DNA of 64,000 bases from Metallyticus violacea (GCA_030762175.1 CM060835.1:86548001-86612000); one strand, 5' to 3'. Positions 34,783 to 46,890 are shown, counted from the first letter of the stretch. Notes: a model not told the origin generated them from the letters alone. Program-made: numbers and translations.

Positions 34783-35767
34783 ATGAAAATTATAGTGGAA
34801 TTTGAAGAAAGGGATAAAGATTTTACAACAACTCCACCCGAGATGGTTGAAGCGGCGACTGATTTGCTGCCTGAGTAAAGTAAAAAACGGCATGAGTGAG
34901 AACGTGATGTATTCACAGCTTGTTGCAAAAAGCAAAAACGTCAGAACAATTAGTGAGAATGGCTTATTTTCTGGAGAAATCTAAGGTAATGAAATCTTCA
35001 TTATTGTGGTCTATTTATTCCATTTTAAAGTCTTCGATATATCTGAGTCATAGTGTTGATATATCGAAGTTTGATCGCCTTCTTGAAAAGAAAATCTGTT
35101 GCATGTGTAGCAAAAAGTGCAGTGTTTTCACAAGAGAGGATATGAGTCAATTTTTGATGGAAGCTCCCGGTGCTGAATATTTATATGAAGATCGGTGTCG
35201 CTTGTCGCAGAAAATGAACTTGTGAAGCTGCAAGTCGACATTAAGGAAGATAAAGAAAATATACTCATGGTCATCAGTTCCGAAGACAAAAAACACCGGG
35301 TGAGGTATACTATTGCGCATGGAAAGGAACTTTGTCTCTCTGCGTCCGAAACATGTTGGACACAACCGTTTATTTGTGAATTACAGAAATGGAAAATGTA
35401 CACTGTAGTCAATTGGTATTAATATAATAGCAAAGAAAGTTGCACAATTTTTGAAACTCTTCTAGTTACACAGAACATTCCTCTCGGAAGACTTCGGTTA
35501 CGTGCTGTAGATGTACTGAAATTAAAGACACATTCTGGTTGAAGATCTACGGCTTTTGAAGGGGGGATATGTGGACGAGTAAGGTCGAAATCTACATTAG
35601 AATTATAGGAAAGGATGTCATCTAACGAATATAGCACTTTCGTAGCAGTAAGGGGATGTACACGCCCGTTTATGAAGAATGCTGTTGTCTCAGATCCTAC
35701 TGTTGTTAATACAGTGTCAGGAATTCACTTTACCCAATGTACCTCTTACTTAATGTATTCATATTAA
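34783..35767 (+). pseudogene. Crypton-type tyrosine recombinase relic
   Basis: Role in the family: a tyrosine recombinase that integrates circular DNA. Blocks in order, in changing frames: IIVEFEERDKDFTTTPPE and EAATDLLPE (from 34783), RMAYFLEKSKVMKSSLLWSI with YSILKSS (core-binding domain, 34956-35035), KKCSVFTREDMSQFLMEAP (35113-35168), and a catalytic half. There the first Arg lies in GCTTGTCGCAGA (Arg codon 35206-35208) before ELVKLQVDIKED; the box II H-x-x-R is EHSSR (His 35476-35478, Arg 35485-35487); the HGGW-like site reads HSG-stop; the presumed nucleophile is Tyr in GGYVDE (35568-35570). RPKHVGHNRLFVNYRNGKC is between them. It ends TVSGIHFTQCTSY. About seven amino acids before the first Arg are deleted and there are several stops and frameshifts, so it is inactive. 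Confidence 0.85.
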
Positions 35768-35964
35768 CAGAAAGTAATTTGCATTGCTTGAATGAAATAT
35801 TCATGTTAAGGGTAAGTAATTTGCATTGCTTAAACAAGTTCGTAAATTTACTGTATTAAATTGTGTGATAGAGCAAGACTGTTACTTTCAGTTCTAAAAT
35901 TAGATAGACATTAGTTACATCATGGTACGGAATGTAACAAATAGAAAACAATGTTTAGAATATA

Positions 35965-35967
35965 TAT

Positions 35968-36003
<36 letters not shown>
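35965..36003. repeat. Compound (TA)n(GATA)n(GA)n microsatellite
   Basis: ATATATATATAGATAGATAG runs into about 11 GA units and then back to TATATA. Confidence 0.9.
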
Positions 36004-36009
36004 GTATAT

Positions 36010-37340
36010 ATTATTTTATTGTGCAGAATGAATTATTCTAAATTGCTGAAGTTTAGTAAAAGTACATCTAGCATGTCAACCATTTTTACAATTTTATCGC
36101 CAGCATAAAGCACTACAAAGCAGTACACTAATGAAACTGTACACTTATTTTTATTCCAAAATATTATGTAACTTAGATGCTGTTTTATTCATGAGGTATT
36201 TAGACGAACTAGCTGCTTGATTCTGTTAAAATTAATCATTTCTTACGCTAAAATAGCAAGGTGATTAAGAAGGAAAATAAAAAGCGTGTTGTTTAAATTT
36301 ACCTCTTGAAGCTGAGTTTGGTGTTTAATGAGTTCGTATTTATTATTTGAAGAAAGAACGATATGAGAGCTAACATTTACAGTAAAAATTGATTCTTTAT
36401 TATAAAATCGCTGCGGATAGCAATTCTTCACAGAAAATAAGAGAATGCCGTATATCAGCTGTTGTAGTTTATTCGTATAAACACTTCCACTTGATGTGGA
36501 ATACGATCACTTATGTGTAGGACGTCTGTTCAAACATTTCAACAATTTAAAGGTAATAACTCTCGCCATAAATAAGTTATTTTTTTTAAATTGTCGCTTT
36601 TTTATGTTATATGAGTATCACTTTGATGATTTTTGCATTAATAACTGATTATAAATACAAACAACGGCAATTTACAATAGGAAAGGTCAACATTTCTCAT
36701 GTAACAAAAAATTGCAGCAATAGCAAAGATAATAAAACTCTCAGTGTGAACTTTCCACCACACGCCAGTAGTGAAAAAAAAAAAAAAAACTATTGCTCCT
36801 ACTTTATGAAAAAGATTTAGTTCAGGGAACGAGCGAGCACAGAAAATTGGTCGTTGAAATTTCGCCTTCACTTTATTTGTTTGTTATCGCAACTTTGTTC
36901 TGAAAGGAACCTACGGCTATAAAAATAATGCTTAGGAGGAGATAAGTGACTTACTCCATAGATCTCCGAGCTGCGAAATTGTTTCGCTATTTACTAAGAT
37001 GTTTATGTTACTTAATCTTCATTGGAAATGCCACAGTTTCAGTATCAGTAACCCTCCCATTCATAGGTATACACATACTAAACTGAACCCCTAAATGTCT
37101 GAGTTATTAACAACGAAACTATGCACACTTCTCGCTAATTGGATTAGTGTGCTAGGGATGAAGCTGTTTATTTCGATATTTCAGAGTTGCTCAACGGCTG
37201 GCCGTTTGTGCCTACGCCCTTAATGGGTATACCCCCAGCGCCCTGTTTCATAATGCTCATATCTAGTAAAACTGAACTCCATTCTAGTAAAACTAGTTAA
37301 GAAGCGAAGAATATCTTTGAATTCAGCAATTACACAAAAA
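36010..37340. other. No gene recognised
   Basis: AT-rich. An A-run (36775-36790) and T-run (36580-36590) are the only simple features; frames here have no motif. Confidence 0.5.
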
Positions 37341-37344
37341 AGGG

Positions 37345-37606
37345 TTTTTTTTTTTGATTGATTTATTTATGGACGCTCTTTAACATCTCAGGTCATCAGC
37401 GTCCCATTCAACTCAGGGCGTGAAAGGGCCGACAAATTTTGCTCAGAGGCCTCTCTTTCACGGGACCCACGGCTTTACTTCCCTTCCGAAGGAAGCCATA
37501 CTTAGGATTTTTACGCCCGAAAAAATCCATCGGTCCTGGCCGGGTTCGAACCCGCGTTCTTAGGTGTAGGAGGCAAGCATGGTAACCACTACACCACCAT
37601 GACCGA

Positions 37607-37607
<1 letters not shown>
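37345..37607 (-). repeat. SINE family 1, copy c
   Basis: Minus-strand copy with a good head: GGTCATGGTGGTGTAGTGGT near 37588-37607 and CGCGGGTTCGAACCCGGCC (B box) near 37537-37555. The 3' tail is represented by the T-run at 37345-37355. An A-run of about 30 bases follows the head on the other side (37610-37641). The body is shortened: the segment around GAACCTCAAGCC is missing. Confidence 0.9.
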
Positions 37608-37646
<39 letters not shown>

Positions 37647-37902
37647 AAAAGGAAGTAGACTGTAATTAAGTTTCAAAAACCAATAATTATTTACTCACTG
37701 TAATGCTCAAAACTCAAATTAATTACACTTGATAGTTATTGTAGTCTGAGTAAGTAAAAACACGTAAATTGCTAATAAATCTACACTGAGTTGGGTATAC
37801 TTCTCAATGAACCCATCTGATGTCGCTACTATTACTGCAGCTAAAATGTGTGTTTAATGAATATCTGTTAAACATGGAGTTATCGGTTCATTAATTAAAA
37901 CT

Positions 37903-37962
37903 CTAGTGCTAACCACACTTGCCTCGTAGACCCAAGATCGTGGGTTCAACCCCGGCCAGAGT
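37903..37962 (+). repeat. SINE family 1, head-only fragment
   Basis: TAGTGCTAACCACACTTGCC, CCCAAGATCGTGGGTTCAAC and CCCGGCCAG are the tRNA-related head of family 1. The body is absent; the sequence diverges right after GGCCAG. Confidence 0.8.
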
Positions 37963-38675
37963 AATTATGGTGTAATAAAGCGTAATCACATATTCCTTAA
38001 TGTTCTATGCTAATTTACAAGAACTTGCCTTTATCTGCTATAGATGGAGCTACACTACTTTTGCGCTGAACACTTCATTTGTTGATATTGCATCCGCGCT
38101 TTCTTTAGAGAGAAGACATTTTGCTTGGCAGAATTTAGTGGCAGAGCTCTTTAATCAGTTTGGTAATTATGTACTAACATTGACATGAAAGATTATTTTT
38201 TTCTCTCCTACTCAAAAGTCAAGAAAGCCTTGCATTGCAATATGGGGGAAGATTGTGTGAGCACTTGTGCAAATGCTCTATTTTATAAATTAGCTAAAAA
38301 GAGCTATGTGGCAGATAATATCAACATGCGATTTTGTTTTATCAGTGTTCTGTTTTACGAAATATTTGGTCTTGTAAATTATTAACTAGTTAATAACTAG
38401 TGGAATCCAACCGTGAATCTCGAATAGTGAATTTACATATTAGTTTACATATTTTAGGTTATGTATTGATTCTATCAATTAAGCTCGACAATTTTAATTA
38501 TAAAGCCCATTAAGGGTTATTTATGCAATATTGGTCTGAATTCCATCACCCATTTATGCACTTCTTGAATTATCTATCTTTACCTGAAAAAATGCAATAG
38601 AAACTGAGCTATACACCATTATTTGTAGATAATAATATGAATGGCGAATATGAATGAAATAATTAAAGCACTTAC

Positions 38676-38837
38676 CATTGTAGCTTCCTTGCTGCTTGTC
38701 CAAAAGGTGTCCTTCACATACACGTAATTTTTACCCAATGAATTAACCACAATGCTTTCAAAGTTTACGGCTTTGTCCTTCTTAGTAATTTTATCGAAAA
38801 ATTGCCCAAATAGTACTTCTTTATGTTCATTGTTCAT
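38676..38837 (-). CDS. Myb/SANT-like domain exon (host exon or Harbinger-type relic)
   Basis: From ATG at 38837 the minus strand encodes about 54 residues: KEVLFGQFFDKITKKDKAVN, then SLGKNYVYVKDTFW and KEATM. The pattern (Leu-Phe.....Thr-Lys at the start, paired aromatic residues at the end) matches the Myb/SANT-like DNA-binding domain of MADF/NAIF1-like proteins and of the accessory protein of PIF/Harbinger transposons. ATG is followed directly by GTAAGTGC at 38675-38668, an excellent splice donor, so the coding exon probably ends at 38676 and the apparent extension of the frame is intron. There is no stop inside. No downstream exon or DDE partner was recognised nearby, so a lone exon of a captured or decayed gene is as likely as a live gene. 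Confidence 0.45.
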
Positions 38838-39144
38838 TAATTAAATGTAGAATTGTTACTTTGTGTTTAATACAAGAAATTCTTTTCCATGTAATAGGCA
38901 TAACATTATTTCTTGGCTTGAACATACGATTTAAAATACATGCCGCATAAACAAATTCGCATCCACGTAGAAATAAATATCACCGAAACAGCCTTTCGCC
39001 GCTCGGATACAGTCGTTAAAGTAGTCATTTTGACAAAATTTTACGTTTCTACCAATGTGGAATAAATGTTCGTGAAACAGCTTTTATTAGAACTAGTGGA
39101 ATTACGAATACTAACAGTAACTAGTAGACTAGTTGTTTCGTGAA

Positions 39145-39395
39145 ACACGGCTTAGGAGGAAGTATGAGGTGAGAGAACACAAGGTGGCCAGGACCTAACA
39201 CACGTAGCGGGAGCTCTCCTCTAAGGTGCTCCCATACCAGACGCCGGGATAGAAATATTTCCAAAGCGCAAGCCATTGTCACCAGTACATTTCACCTGGT
39301 ACTTTTATCCTACAACAAAACCAAAGGAATAACATTTTATGAAATAAGGGGGCGGAAAATTCGTGGAAAGGAAATACACATCTCAGGTAACATTT
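39145..39395 (-). repeat. SINE-like repeat, family 3, copy b
   Basis: On the minus strand: CCTTTCCACGAATTTTCCGC, GTACTGGTGACAATGGCTTG, CGCTTTGGAAATATTTCTAT, CCCGGCGTCTGGTATGGGAG and, at the 3' end, CTCACCTCATACTTCCTCC. These align with copies at 23284 and 42535. The head is missing or unrecognisable. Confidence 0.7.
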
Positions 39396-39532
39396 CTGGT
39401 GTTCCTTTTGTTAATGTGTTAGATATAACTTTTGCTACACGTGAAGGCTGTGATGTAGATTCATACGAACACAATGCTTTTGTTGTTACATTGAACACCG
39501 TCGCTCATGGTGTTATTAAATATAATTATCAC

Positions 39533-40599
39533 CAGAGCCCGGAAGTTACGCAAAATGGATATTGTTAAGAGTCAGATAAAAGTGGACATGTTTCCGTACA
39601 TTTAGGGCCGTTAAGGTCAGTTTTTATTTTTCCTTTTTTTTTTTTTTTTAATTCTATTTTTGTATTTTGGCTTCTATTCCCCAATTTTAATGTTTAAAAC
39701 CTTCCTCCCCCCGTTTTGGATCATTATGGATTTTTCTGCTATTATTTAAGCATTTTAAAAAAGCACAGAATTTCAGTATATAGTGAAAAAGCTATAACAA
39801 TTAAATGGCATTTTCACCTCACAAAAATATCTATTGAGAATCTTGGTGTGCGTTTATTTCTTTTCAAGCAGCCATAAACTTGCTCCGCAACCCGTTCACT
39901 TAAGCTCTTTAAATAGCAGAACCTTCATTAATGAAAGGAATGTACGGTTACCTCGGGCACACGAATACTAGAAAACAGAGGGAAGTACTGTAAATTTGAA
40001 TAATCATAGCGAATGGCCTTGTCTCGATCTGCGCGAGACAGTTCTAGGAAATTTGTGGTGGAGGTAACCTCTCAGCTGTATAAATGAAACAAACAATTGG
40101 AAGCGAGAAAGATGAGAGCGGTACAGCTGTGCAAATGCAAAGTGAGTAAGGAAATAAGAGAGATACTATTCAAAATGCATTATGTTGTCTTGATCAACAT
40201 TTCCTTGATGTCCTGAAAGGTGAATGTTCTATTGTAACTTGTATGAGTCCTTCCGAAATAGTTTTTTATAATGTGCTCCAATCACTTCAGTGAAAGCAGA
40301 ATGTTCTTTTACCATGATGAAAAATGTTCTCTCTGACAAGCGGCTAACTATGACAGTTGAAACCTTGAATAAAACACGTGTATCGCTTGTAACCAAGAAA
40401 TGTAAGCTTAAATACTTTAATTACGTGATAAAGAAATTGTTAGGTATCTTAAATGCCTATTTTCATTAATAATGAGTGATATTTCACTGTGTTTTCACTT
40501 TTAATAAATGCATATTTTAATTATATTATTTTTGGTATTTTAAATAAATTTTCGCCTGCTAACTTTAACTAAAATAAATACTTGAACTTTCGGGCTCTG
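39533..40599 (+). mobile_element. Non-autonomous inverted-repeat element, copy 2 (empty site for the pogo insertion)
   Basis: A 1067 bp copy of the element at 1864-4897 without the 1.93 kb insert. Its ends, CAGAGCCCGGAAGTT and AACTTTCGGGCTCTG, match as inverted repeats at 14 of 15 positions. Block matches to copy 1 run from end to end (TTCACCTCACAAAAATATCT, GTTCACTTAAGCTCTTTAAA, GAAAGATGAGAGC, TTAATTACGTGATAAAGAAA). No protein is encoded. No clean target duplication is seen in the flanks. Confidence 0.85.
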
Positions 40600-40690
40600 G
40601 TATAAGTGCTTACAAGCAAATAACATTCGAGCCTCATTTCTTCATAAATGTCCTATTACATGCACTACCGACAAAAACGTGTTAAGACTG

Positions 40691-40691
<1 letters not shown>

Positions 40692-40741
<50 letters not shown>
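40692..40741. repeat. (CA)n microsatellite
   Basis: About 25 uninterrupted CA units; the His-Thr repeat in the overlapping frame is an artefact. Confidence 0.95.
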
Positions 40742-40744
<3 letters not shown>

Positions 40745-42534
40745 CCAACATTTAATACGGTTTCGTCACATTTCGAGATGTGCACTGCTTTACAGAGCTA
40801 CATACCATCCAGAGATTACGGTCAATATCTGGAGCACGGATTAGTTCCGAAATCTGGCATTTTCCGCACATTCACCGCAGCAATATTCCAACTCTCTGAA
40901 AGAGTATGATAGGATTTTTCAGAGAAGTTCGCATACTTCCATTGTACGTATAAAATATGAATATTTAAAAAAAAAACTTTCTCCCCAGTTTTCCTCTAAC
41001 ATGCAACGACGAAGACCTTCGGATTTCAGCCTGCTGTAATTATCTATTTAAAATACCCTAAGAGTTTGCAGACAACCTAGAAGTCTTAAAACCTGTGGTT
41101 GCTTGCATTTTCTTCTAAAACAAACTACTGAAATGCAAACATTCAATGAGAGCAATGAAGCATTGTTAATTAAAACGCGGTGTTTCAAGAAATGTAAAGC
41201 GCAAAACAATTGCCTCGTTTATATTCATCTCCAGCACCACCGCGATAAAGGCTCCTGTAGCCAGGTAAAGAATAGAGAAAAAGTTGGAATGAGGGCGTCC
41301 TCGTTAGAGGTGAGCAGACTTCTGTACACACTACACAGCTGTAAAGGGCATCTCTTATTTGCCTAACTCTCTGCTAACGTCGCCAGTTAACGACAAAAGT
41401 CGCCCGAGGGTAGGCAATTGTTTTTTAACCTACAGAGTGCTCACCTTTCCCGCAATCGCCGCGTCTTTTCTGCAGTGGCGTAAATTCGTTCTGACCGAAT
41501 AAGCCGAATATAAAGTTCGCTATTTTTTTAGTCTCAAGATAAATCAGCATACTATTTGCTATTGTTACTTATGCTAGGTATTTGAAAGTCTGTTACATAA
41601 TTTTTGTTTCTTTCTTATGCTTTCACTTTTACGAACATCACAACTCGATACATCCAAATTGATTTTCTGTTCATTTTTATTGCGGCGGGAGTGATGCTTC
41701 CAATTTTGTTGTTATATTAAATTAATATCCCATGTTTCCATAAATTGCTCAACTTTGCATCTATTGTTCACAATAAATAATTAAGAACAACGCTAGACAT
41801 CCGCCCTATTCTTCAGTTTGTTTTAAAATACAAACAAGTAAGTTGATTGCTATCTACAAAATTGTCCATGAACTGTAAAAATATGGCTCACATTATGTAA
41901 ATATATCATAAAATGTACATGCTCTATTTATGATTAACAGATTATATTTAATGATATCAGTTCTTGTTGAATAAAGAGTAATGTGCATGCTTAGGTACTC
42001 ATGCGATACTGTATACCTCAAAATGGCAGAAGATAAATGTTTCACCGTAGTTTAGTATTCATTAATTATAAAATTCACTAATTAATTAATTCGTTCATTA
42101 ATTATAAAAAGGGTTATCATAGTAAATATTCTGCAACTTTTACAATAAAATGTACACTCTATTGGGCATTGACGTCAGTGTCAACTGATATACTTGCTAC
42201 ACAAGTTATTGTGTGATATCACTTCGAATGGAAGTTCTATTGTAGTGTTCCTTTAGATACTTAATATCATAACTTTGAAATTCGAAAAGGCAGATCATAG
42301 ATTCTCTTTCTCAAATTGGCTGTCTAAGAAATCAATAAAATCTCTGAAAATATTTCAGTGTAGCTTCTTAATATGCTTAAAGGTGTTCCGGAGTGAATTA
42401 CTCTCTTCCTCTCGTTAAGTTTACCTATAATAGTTGAAAGACAGACGAACCTAAATTGTTTTCCTTTAATTAACCCATTAGATATATCCAGAAAGTATCC
42501 AGCCGTTTAAGTTTGAAAAAGCGGCATATTAGTA
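40742..42534. other. No gene recognised
   Basis: Frame 41103-41366 (87 codons) has no motif. AGGTGAGCA at 41311-41319 and TGCTCACCT at about 41438-41446 could be ends of a ~136 bp miniature element. The remainder is AT-rich. Confidence 0.45.
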
Positions 42535-43010
42535 TGATGACGAGCTTAGTGGTTCAGGTAGTAAAGCTTGGTATTCGCAATCCCTTGAGGTCGGCCACTC
42601 TGGACCGGTTGCTTAAGTCGCTGGGATTAGTTTTTACTTTCCACGAATTTTCTGCTCTTCCATTTCATATAATTTTATTCTAATTGATTCTGTTACAGGG
42701 TCAAAAGTGCCAGAGCGAAATGAACTGGTGCGGTGTGACGGTGACTTGCGCTTTGGAAAGATTTCTGTCCTGGCATCTGGTATAAAAGCAGCCCATTTGT
42801 AACGGGAACTCCACCGGCGTCAAGACATTCTATCTGGGAACAATATAAGGAAACCCTTCTAAGTCCGTTCCTCATCGCCCGTGGATCTTGCCCGCCTGGT
42901 GTCTCTCTCAGCTCATCTCTTCCTCCCGGATGTATTCCCATTGAGTGCGTAAGCACAAACGCCCGGCCGTTGAGTAAGGCTGAAGTACCGAAATATCCTC
43001 CTACGTCCCT
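42535..43010 (+). repeat. SINE-like repeat, family 3, copy c
   Basis: The fullest copy. It opens with GACGAGCTTAGTGGTTCAGG, which is A-box-like, and has CTTTCCACGAATTTTCTGC, TGGTGCGGTGTGACGGTGAC, TTGCGCTTTGGAAAGATTTC, CTCAGCTCATCTCTTCCTCC and GCCCGGCCGTTGAGTAAGGC near its end. At about 470 bp it is long for a SINE; it may be composite. Confidence 0.75.
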
Positions 43011-43649
43011 AAGAATCCAGTCCTATCCTATATTAGCATGACGGTAACTTTTCTCTCATTTAAATACGAAGGAAGACAAGAAGACTCTAAGGAGCCTTAC
43101 GGACCTGATGAGTGGAAACATTAACACAAAAAGTAGACAAACTGAATGACCTAGTGAAGAAAGCTGATTGTTCTGCTGTGATTAACTGCTAAGCTACACA
43201 AGGTCTCGTGAGCATTCTCCAGATATTTAAAATGGATTATTAAATTCCATAGAGATCGTATAGAGTTATATCCATAATTATATTAACAAACCTCTAGAAT
43301 TTTAATAATCACATTCGAAAATGCACTCATTGGCACCTATAAACTTTAAAAGATATCTGACAGAATAAGTGGTGTAATGTACCGTACATCCCAATCAGAC
43401 ATCTGCCAGCTAGGCGCGCGGGTTTCAATGGCCACCGACCGACCAAATCCCTGACATCGATCCTAGTCACCCCGCTCACGTTCATATTTTAAGCGCCATG
43501 TCAGCTGTGTCACAGTCATTTGGCGTTACCTCGTCTTAATGTAAAAGTGATTTATTGTGTATGAATTAAATTTAGTGTTAAATGCCACCTCACATATTAA
43601 CCTAAATCAAACTATATGCTATTTTTGTGACGCAGTGTGGCTATTTGTG

Positions 43650-44395
43650 GAGATGATGTCTGATGTTCCGATTCCACTGTAAGTAAACTTGTTCGTGGAT
43701 TTAGGGAAACAGGATAGATAAACAACAAAACTCGTGTTCTAACAAAAGAAATTTTGATGACATTGAAGAAGCATTAAATTGTACTCCTAAGAAATTTCTA
43801 CGTGTAATACAGAAAATAGAAGCTCAAAAAGCTCTGTTCATGAAGCTAGAAAATTGCTAAATTTAAATCCTTACAGAATGGTGGAATTCCAAGAATGACA
43901 ACTTCTTGACAAAATAAGTCGTATGAAATACTATCATTGGGTTTTTCAGAACATCAGCGGTTATTCATTTTCTCCGATAGGTTTGGTTTCATTTACATGG
44001 TTGTTTGTTCACAATATTATAGACACTGGAGCACAGAACATCCACAATTAATTCTCGAAATTGTCTTGCATGATTGGTGTGTGATGTGCTGTAGCTGCAA
44101 GATAAATTGCATAATGAGAGACAATATGCGTATTTTCAACAAGATTCTGCTACAGCCCACACTTCCCCTTAATTCTTATAGAAGAATTATTTTTAGAGTG
44201 CCTTAATCTTCAAACCTCTAGTTCTTACTGCATGCCACTTTTATATGTGGGGACTTCTATAAAACAGTCTAGCTCTCACACCATAGATAAACTAAAAGAC
44301 AATAAGAACAGAATTGGAATAATTTATCATAATTGGAATAATATATCAGGAATGCCTAAATGCAAATTACACCACTATGATTATCTGCTATAATG
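43650..44395 (+). pseudogene. Mariner-like (DUF4817-type) transposase relic
   Basis: Blocks in order on the plus strand, across frames: SKLVRGFRETG (43684-43716) from the N-terminal DNA-binding region, TKEILMTLK, HRTSTINSRNCLA with GCLFTIL around 43998-44060 (the block following the first Asp, itself degraded), YAYFQQDSATAHT at 44127-44165 (second catalytic Asp block, Asp present), and SHTIDKLKDN at about 44277-44306 from the C-terminal segment. The third catalytic region is not readable. Dead by many stops and frameshifts. Confidence 0.7.
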
Positions 44396-44526
44396 CAAAA
44401 ACTATATTATGTGCACACTTTATTAATTATGGTTGTACGAGCTTACATGGGAAGATCACAAATCAATAAGACGAATTCCGGACACATGGTTGGCAGATAG
44501 GTAAATGAAGTATACAGTGTATATAT

Positions 44527-44644
44527 ATTAACACTAATAATAAAAGTAGCATTGAAGAACTCGCAGTAGTTCGAAATATAGCAGTTTCAAGTGTGACTCT
44601 TTCTCTGTGTTTTATCTTTATCTACTTTTATTATTAGTGTTAAT
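44527..44644. repeat. 23 bp perfect inverted repeat spaced by 72 bp
   Basis: ATTAACACTAATAATAAAAG... at 44527-44549 is exactly complementary to 44622-44644 (...CTTTTATTATTAGTGTTAAT). It could be a miniature inverted-repeat element of 118 bp or a hairpin. The arms are AT-rich. Confidence 0.8.
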
Positions 44645-44649
44645 TTGTT

Positions 44650-46890
44650 ACATTGTCAATAGTGTTTCTTTATTTTTATGTTTCATTAATATATTAATAT
44701 ATATTATTAGTGATTCAAACACTCTTTAATTGTTGCTTAATATGGGTATTGTTTTCAAATTCTTTTCAAACATTGGTTAGTTTTTATTTATTTATTTTCC
44801 CTTCCATTTTATTTTTATATGGGACATAAGGTTCATACTTGGAATGGAATGGTCTTACTCTTCCATTTACTTTTTGAAATCCTTGGGAAAAGCATTGTGT
44901 GAGCACATCACGAATACATGCAGCATTTTCCCAAAGTATGCGACTGTGGTAAGGCAATGAAATGTAGGCTTCCGAGTGCCTGCTGTGGTAAGATTTCATG
45001 GAAAAATAGTTTGAATTGTTGCCCAATTACAATGTTATTATTAATATTATTAGTCAATGAAATCATCGAAAGTGATGGTATTTTAAAATTGTGAATGTTT
45101 ACTTATTATTGCTTTGAAAACGGAAGTATATCTTCCTCAATGTTTATGTACACAGATTTCTTTCTGCTTTTAGTTACAGTAAACGTAATTTATCTTTAAA
45201 ATGCTGTATTATTTTTCAATAAAAAAGAAACATATGGATACATTGCAGTCTCAGCTCAAACATTTAGATTTAATATCGAAGTTCATTGTGTTGCCGTTAG
45301 GTGACAGAGAAGGGAAAAGCAAAAGTGAAGCTGAGCTGCGTTACACTGCAGTGGGCTGAATTTTTCACCGCTAATTTAACAGTAACTATTTTATGGACCA
45401 TTTAGTTGCGCTGAAGGGTATTGTCAATCTAAGCCTGCATGATTAAAAGTAAACAGAGTGGCTGTTTTGTTGAATCATGTTTTGTTCAGCAATTTGTACG
45501 GTTACATTATTACGTGATTATAGCACTTTCGATATATTTAAGATCATTTCTAATTATCTACCATAAGAATTTTGTTTTTCAAATAAGAAGCAAATGTTTC
45601 TATTCGCAAGATGGGAAGCACTTTGGAATACATTTTCACAAAGATAAAAATATAAGACCTATGTTGTCGTAATTTTTTTAATTTTTAGTTTGAATGATTA
45701 ATTTTTTTAAAAAAATTTTTTGCTTATAGAAGGAGTTGGTTTACAAACCTGTATCTTAAACAATATTCAAATGGTATACAATATACTGCGGATAAACTTA
45801 AAAAGCATGTTTAATAATAACATATTTAGATGCTTTAGATTTAAATTACATTACCAGATAATATAGCTGCTATTTTGAAAAATAAAATCCTTATATAATT
45901 TGATAATATAGAAAGAGAAAGTTTAAGGATTTTTATTATGGAAAATTATCAGCCATATAAGTTATGTAAATAGACACTACAATAGTTCAGTTACATTGTG
46001 CAGGTATCGACTCTCATTCAGGTCGTTGTGCTAATATTTAGTTTTACTCGATACAAAACAAAAACAAAATATAATTTATATGCAATAGCAGAACCTAATG
46101 CAGGATGAAAAACTTTTAACGGTCTATTGTATATAGAAACAACATAAAATGTTAATATATTTATGATAAATCTAAAAAAGAATATCCATTGAGTTTTTAC
46201 AAAATTACTTTTTCAGGGGCTTATATCTTCTCTTGGAGTTTAAATTAGAAGCAGACACAGTTCATAAGAACAAGTGAATATTAACTGTAATGTCTTAAGC
46301 AATACCTAAGTATAAAGTCATGTTTTAACTAAGCACTTTAGTTTATTTAATCTTAGCCATTTAAACTAAAAACATATTGGAACGCATTTGTATATTTTGG
46401 AAAGCACCTATAATCAATTTAAATTCATCTCCAAAACTAAATAAAAATATTAATATGTGATTCAAAAAAGCATCATCCTGCACATTAAGAAGGGGTTTAA
46501 GAGCAATTAATTTATTTAATATCATGAAGTTCCATTGCGTTTCATTCATATTTTTATGGTGTGCCATTTTTACTTATACGATGTAATATTTAAGACGCTA
46601 ATATTAATTTGTTTATGAACATAAATATCTTTTTATATTTTCTCAATGCTTATATTTCGTATATGGTGTTATATAGTTCTATATCAGCTTGCTTTTCACC
46701 CTCAACCGTGTATTTTATAATGGTTTGGAAACAGCAATCTCAGTATTTATACATTCCAATAATATTTATAGATCCCCTCCTCATATTACAGCATAATGTT
46801 CAAAGGAACATTCCCTCTTCACCATTTAGATTCCAAACGCATTTGACTCTAAAACAAGAAAAGTCTTTTCACTCACGTTATAATAGGAAA
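44650..46890. other. About 2.2 kb without recognisable features
   Basis: AT-rich; frames up to 119 codons (46609-46968) lack motifs. If the CpG island at 47 kb starts a minus-strand gene, this would be its first intron. Confidence 0.45.

Noticed and set aside
39533..40599. Copy 2 interpreted as an internally deleted pogo element
   Set aside because: The inserted block in copy 1 has its own inverted ends and TA target site, so copy 2 is better read as an uninterrupted copy of a different element.
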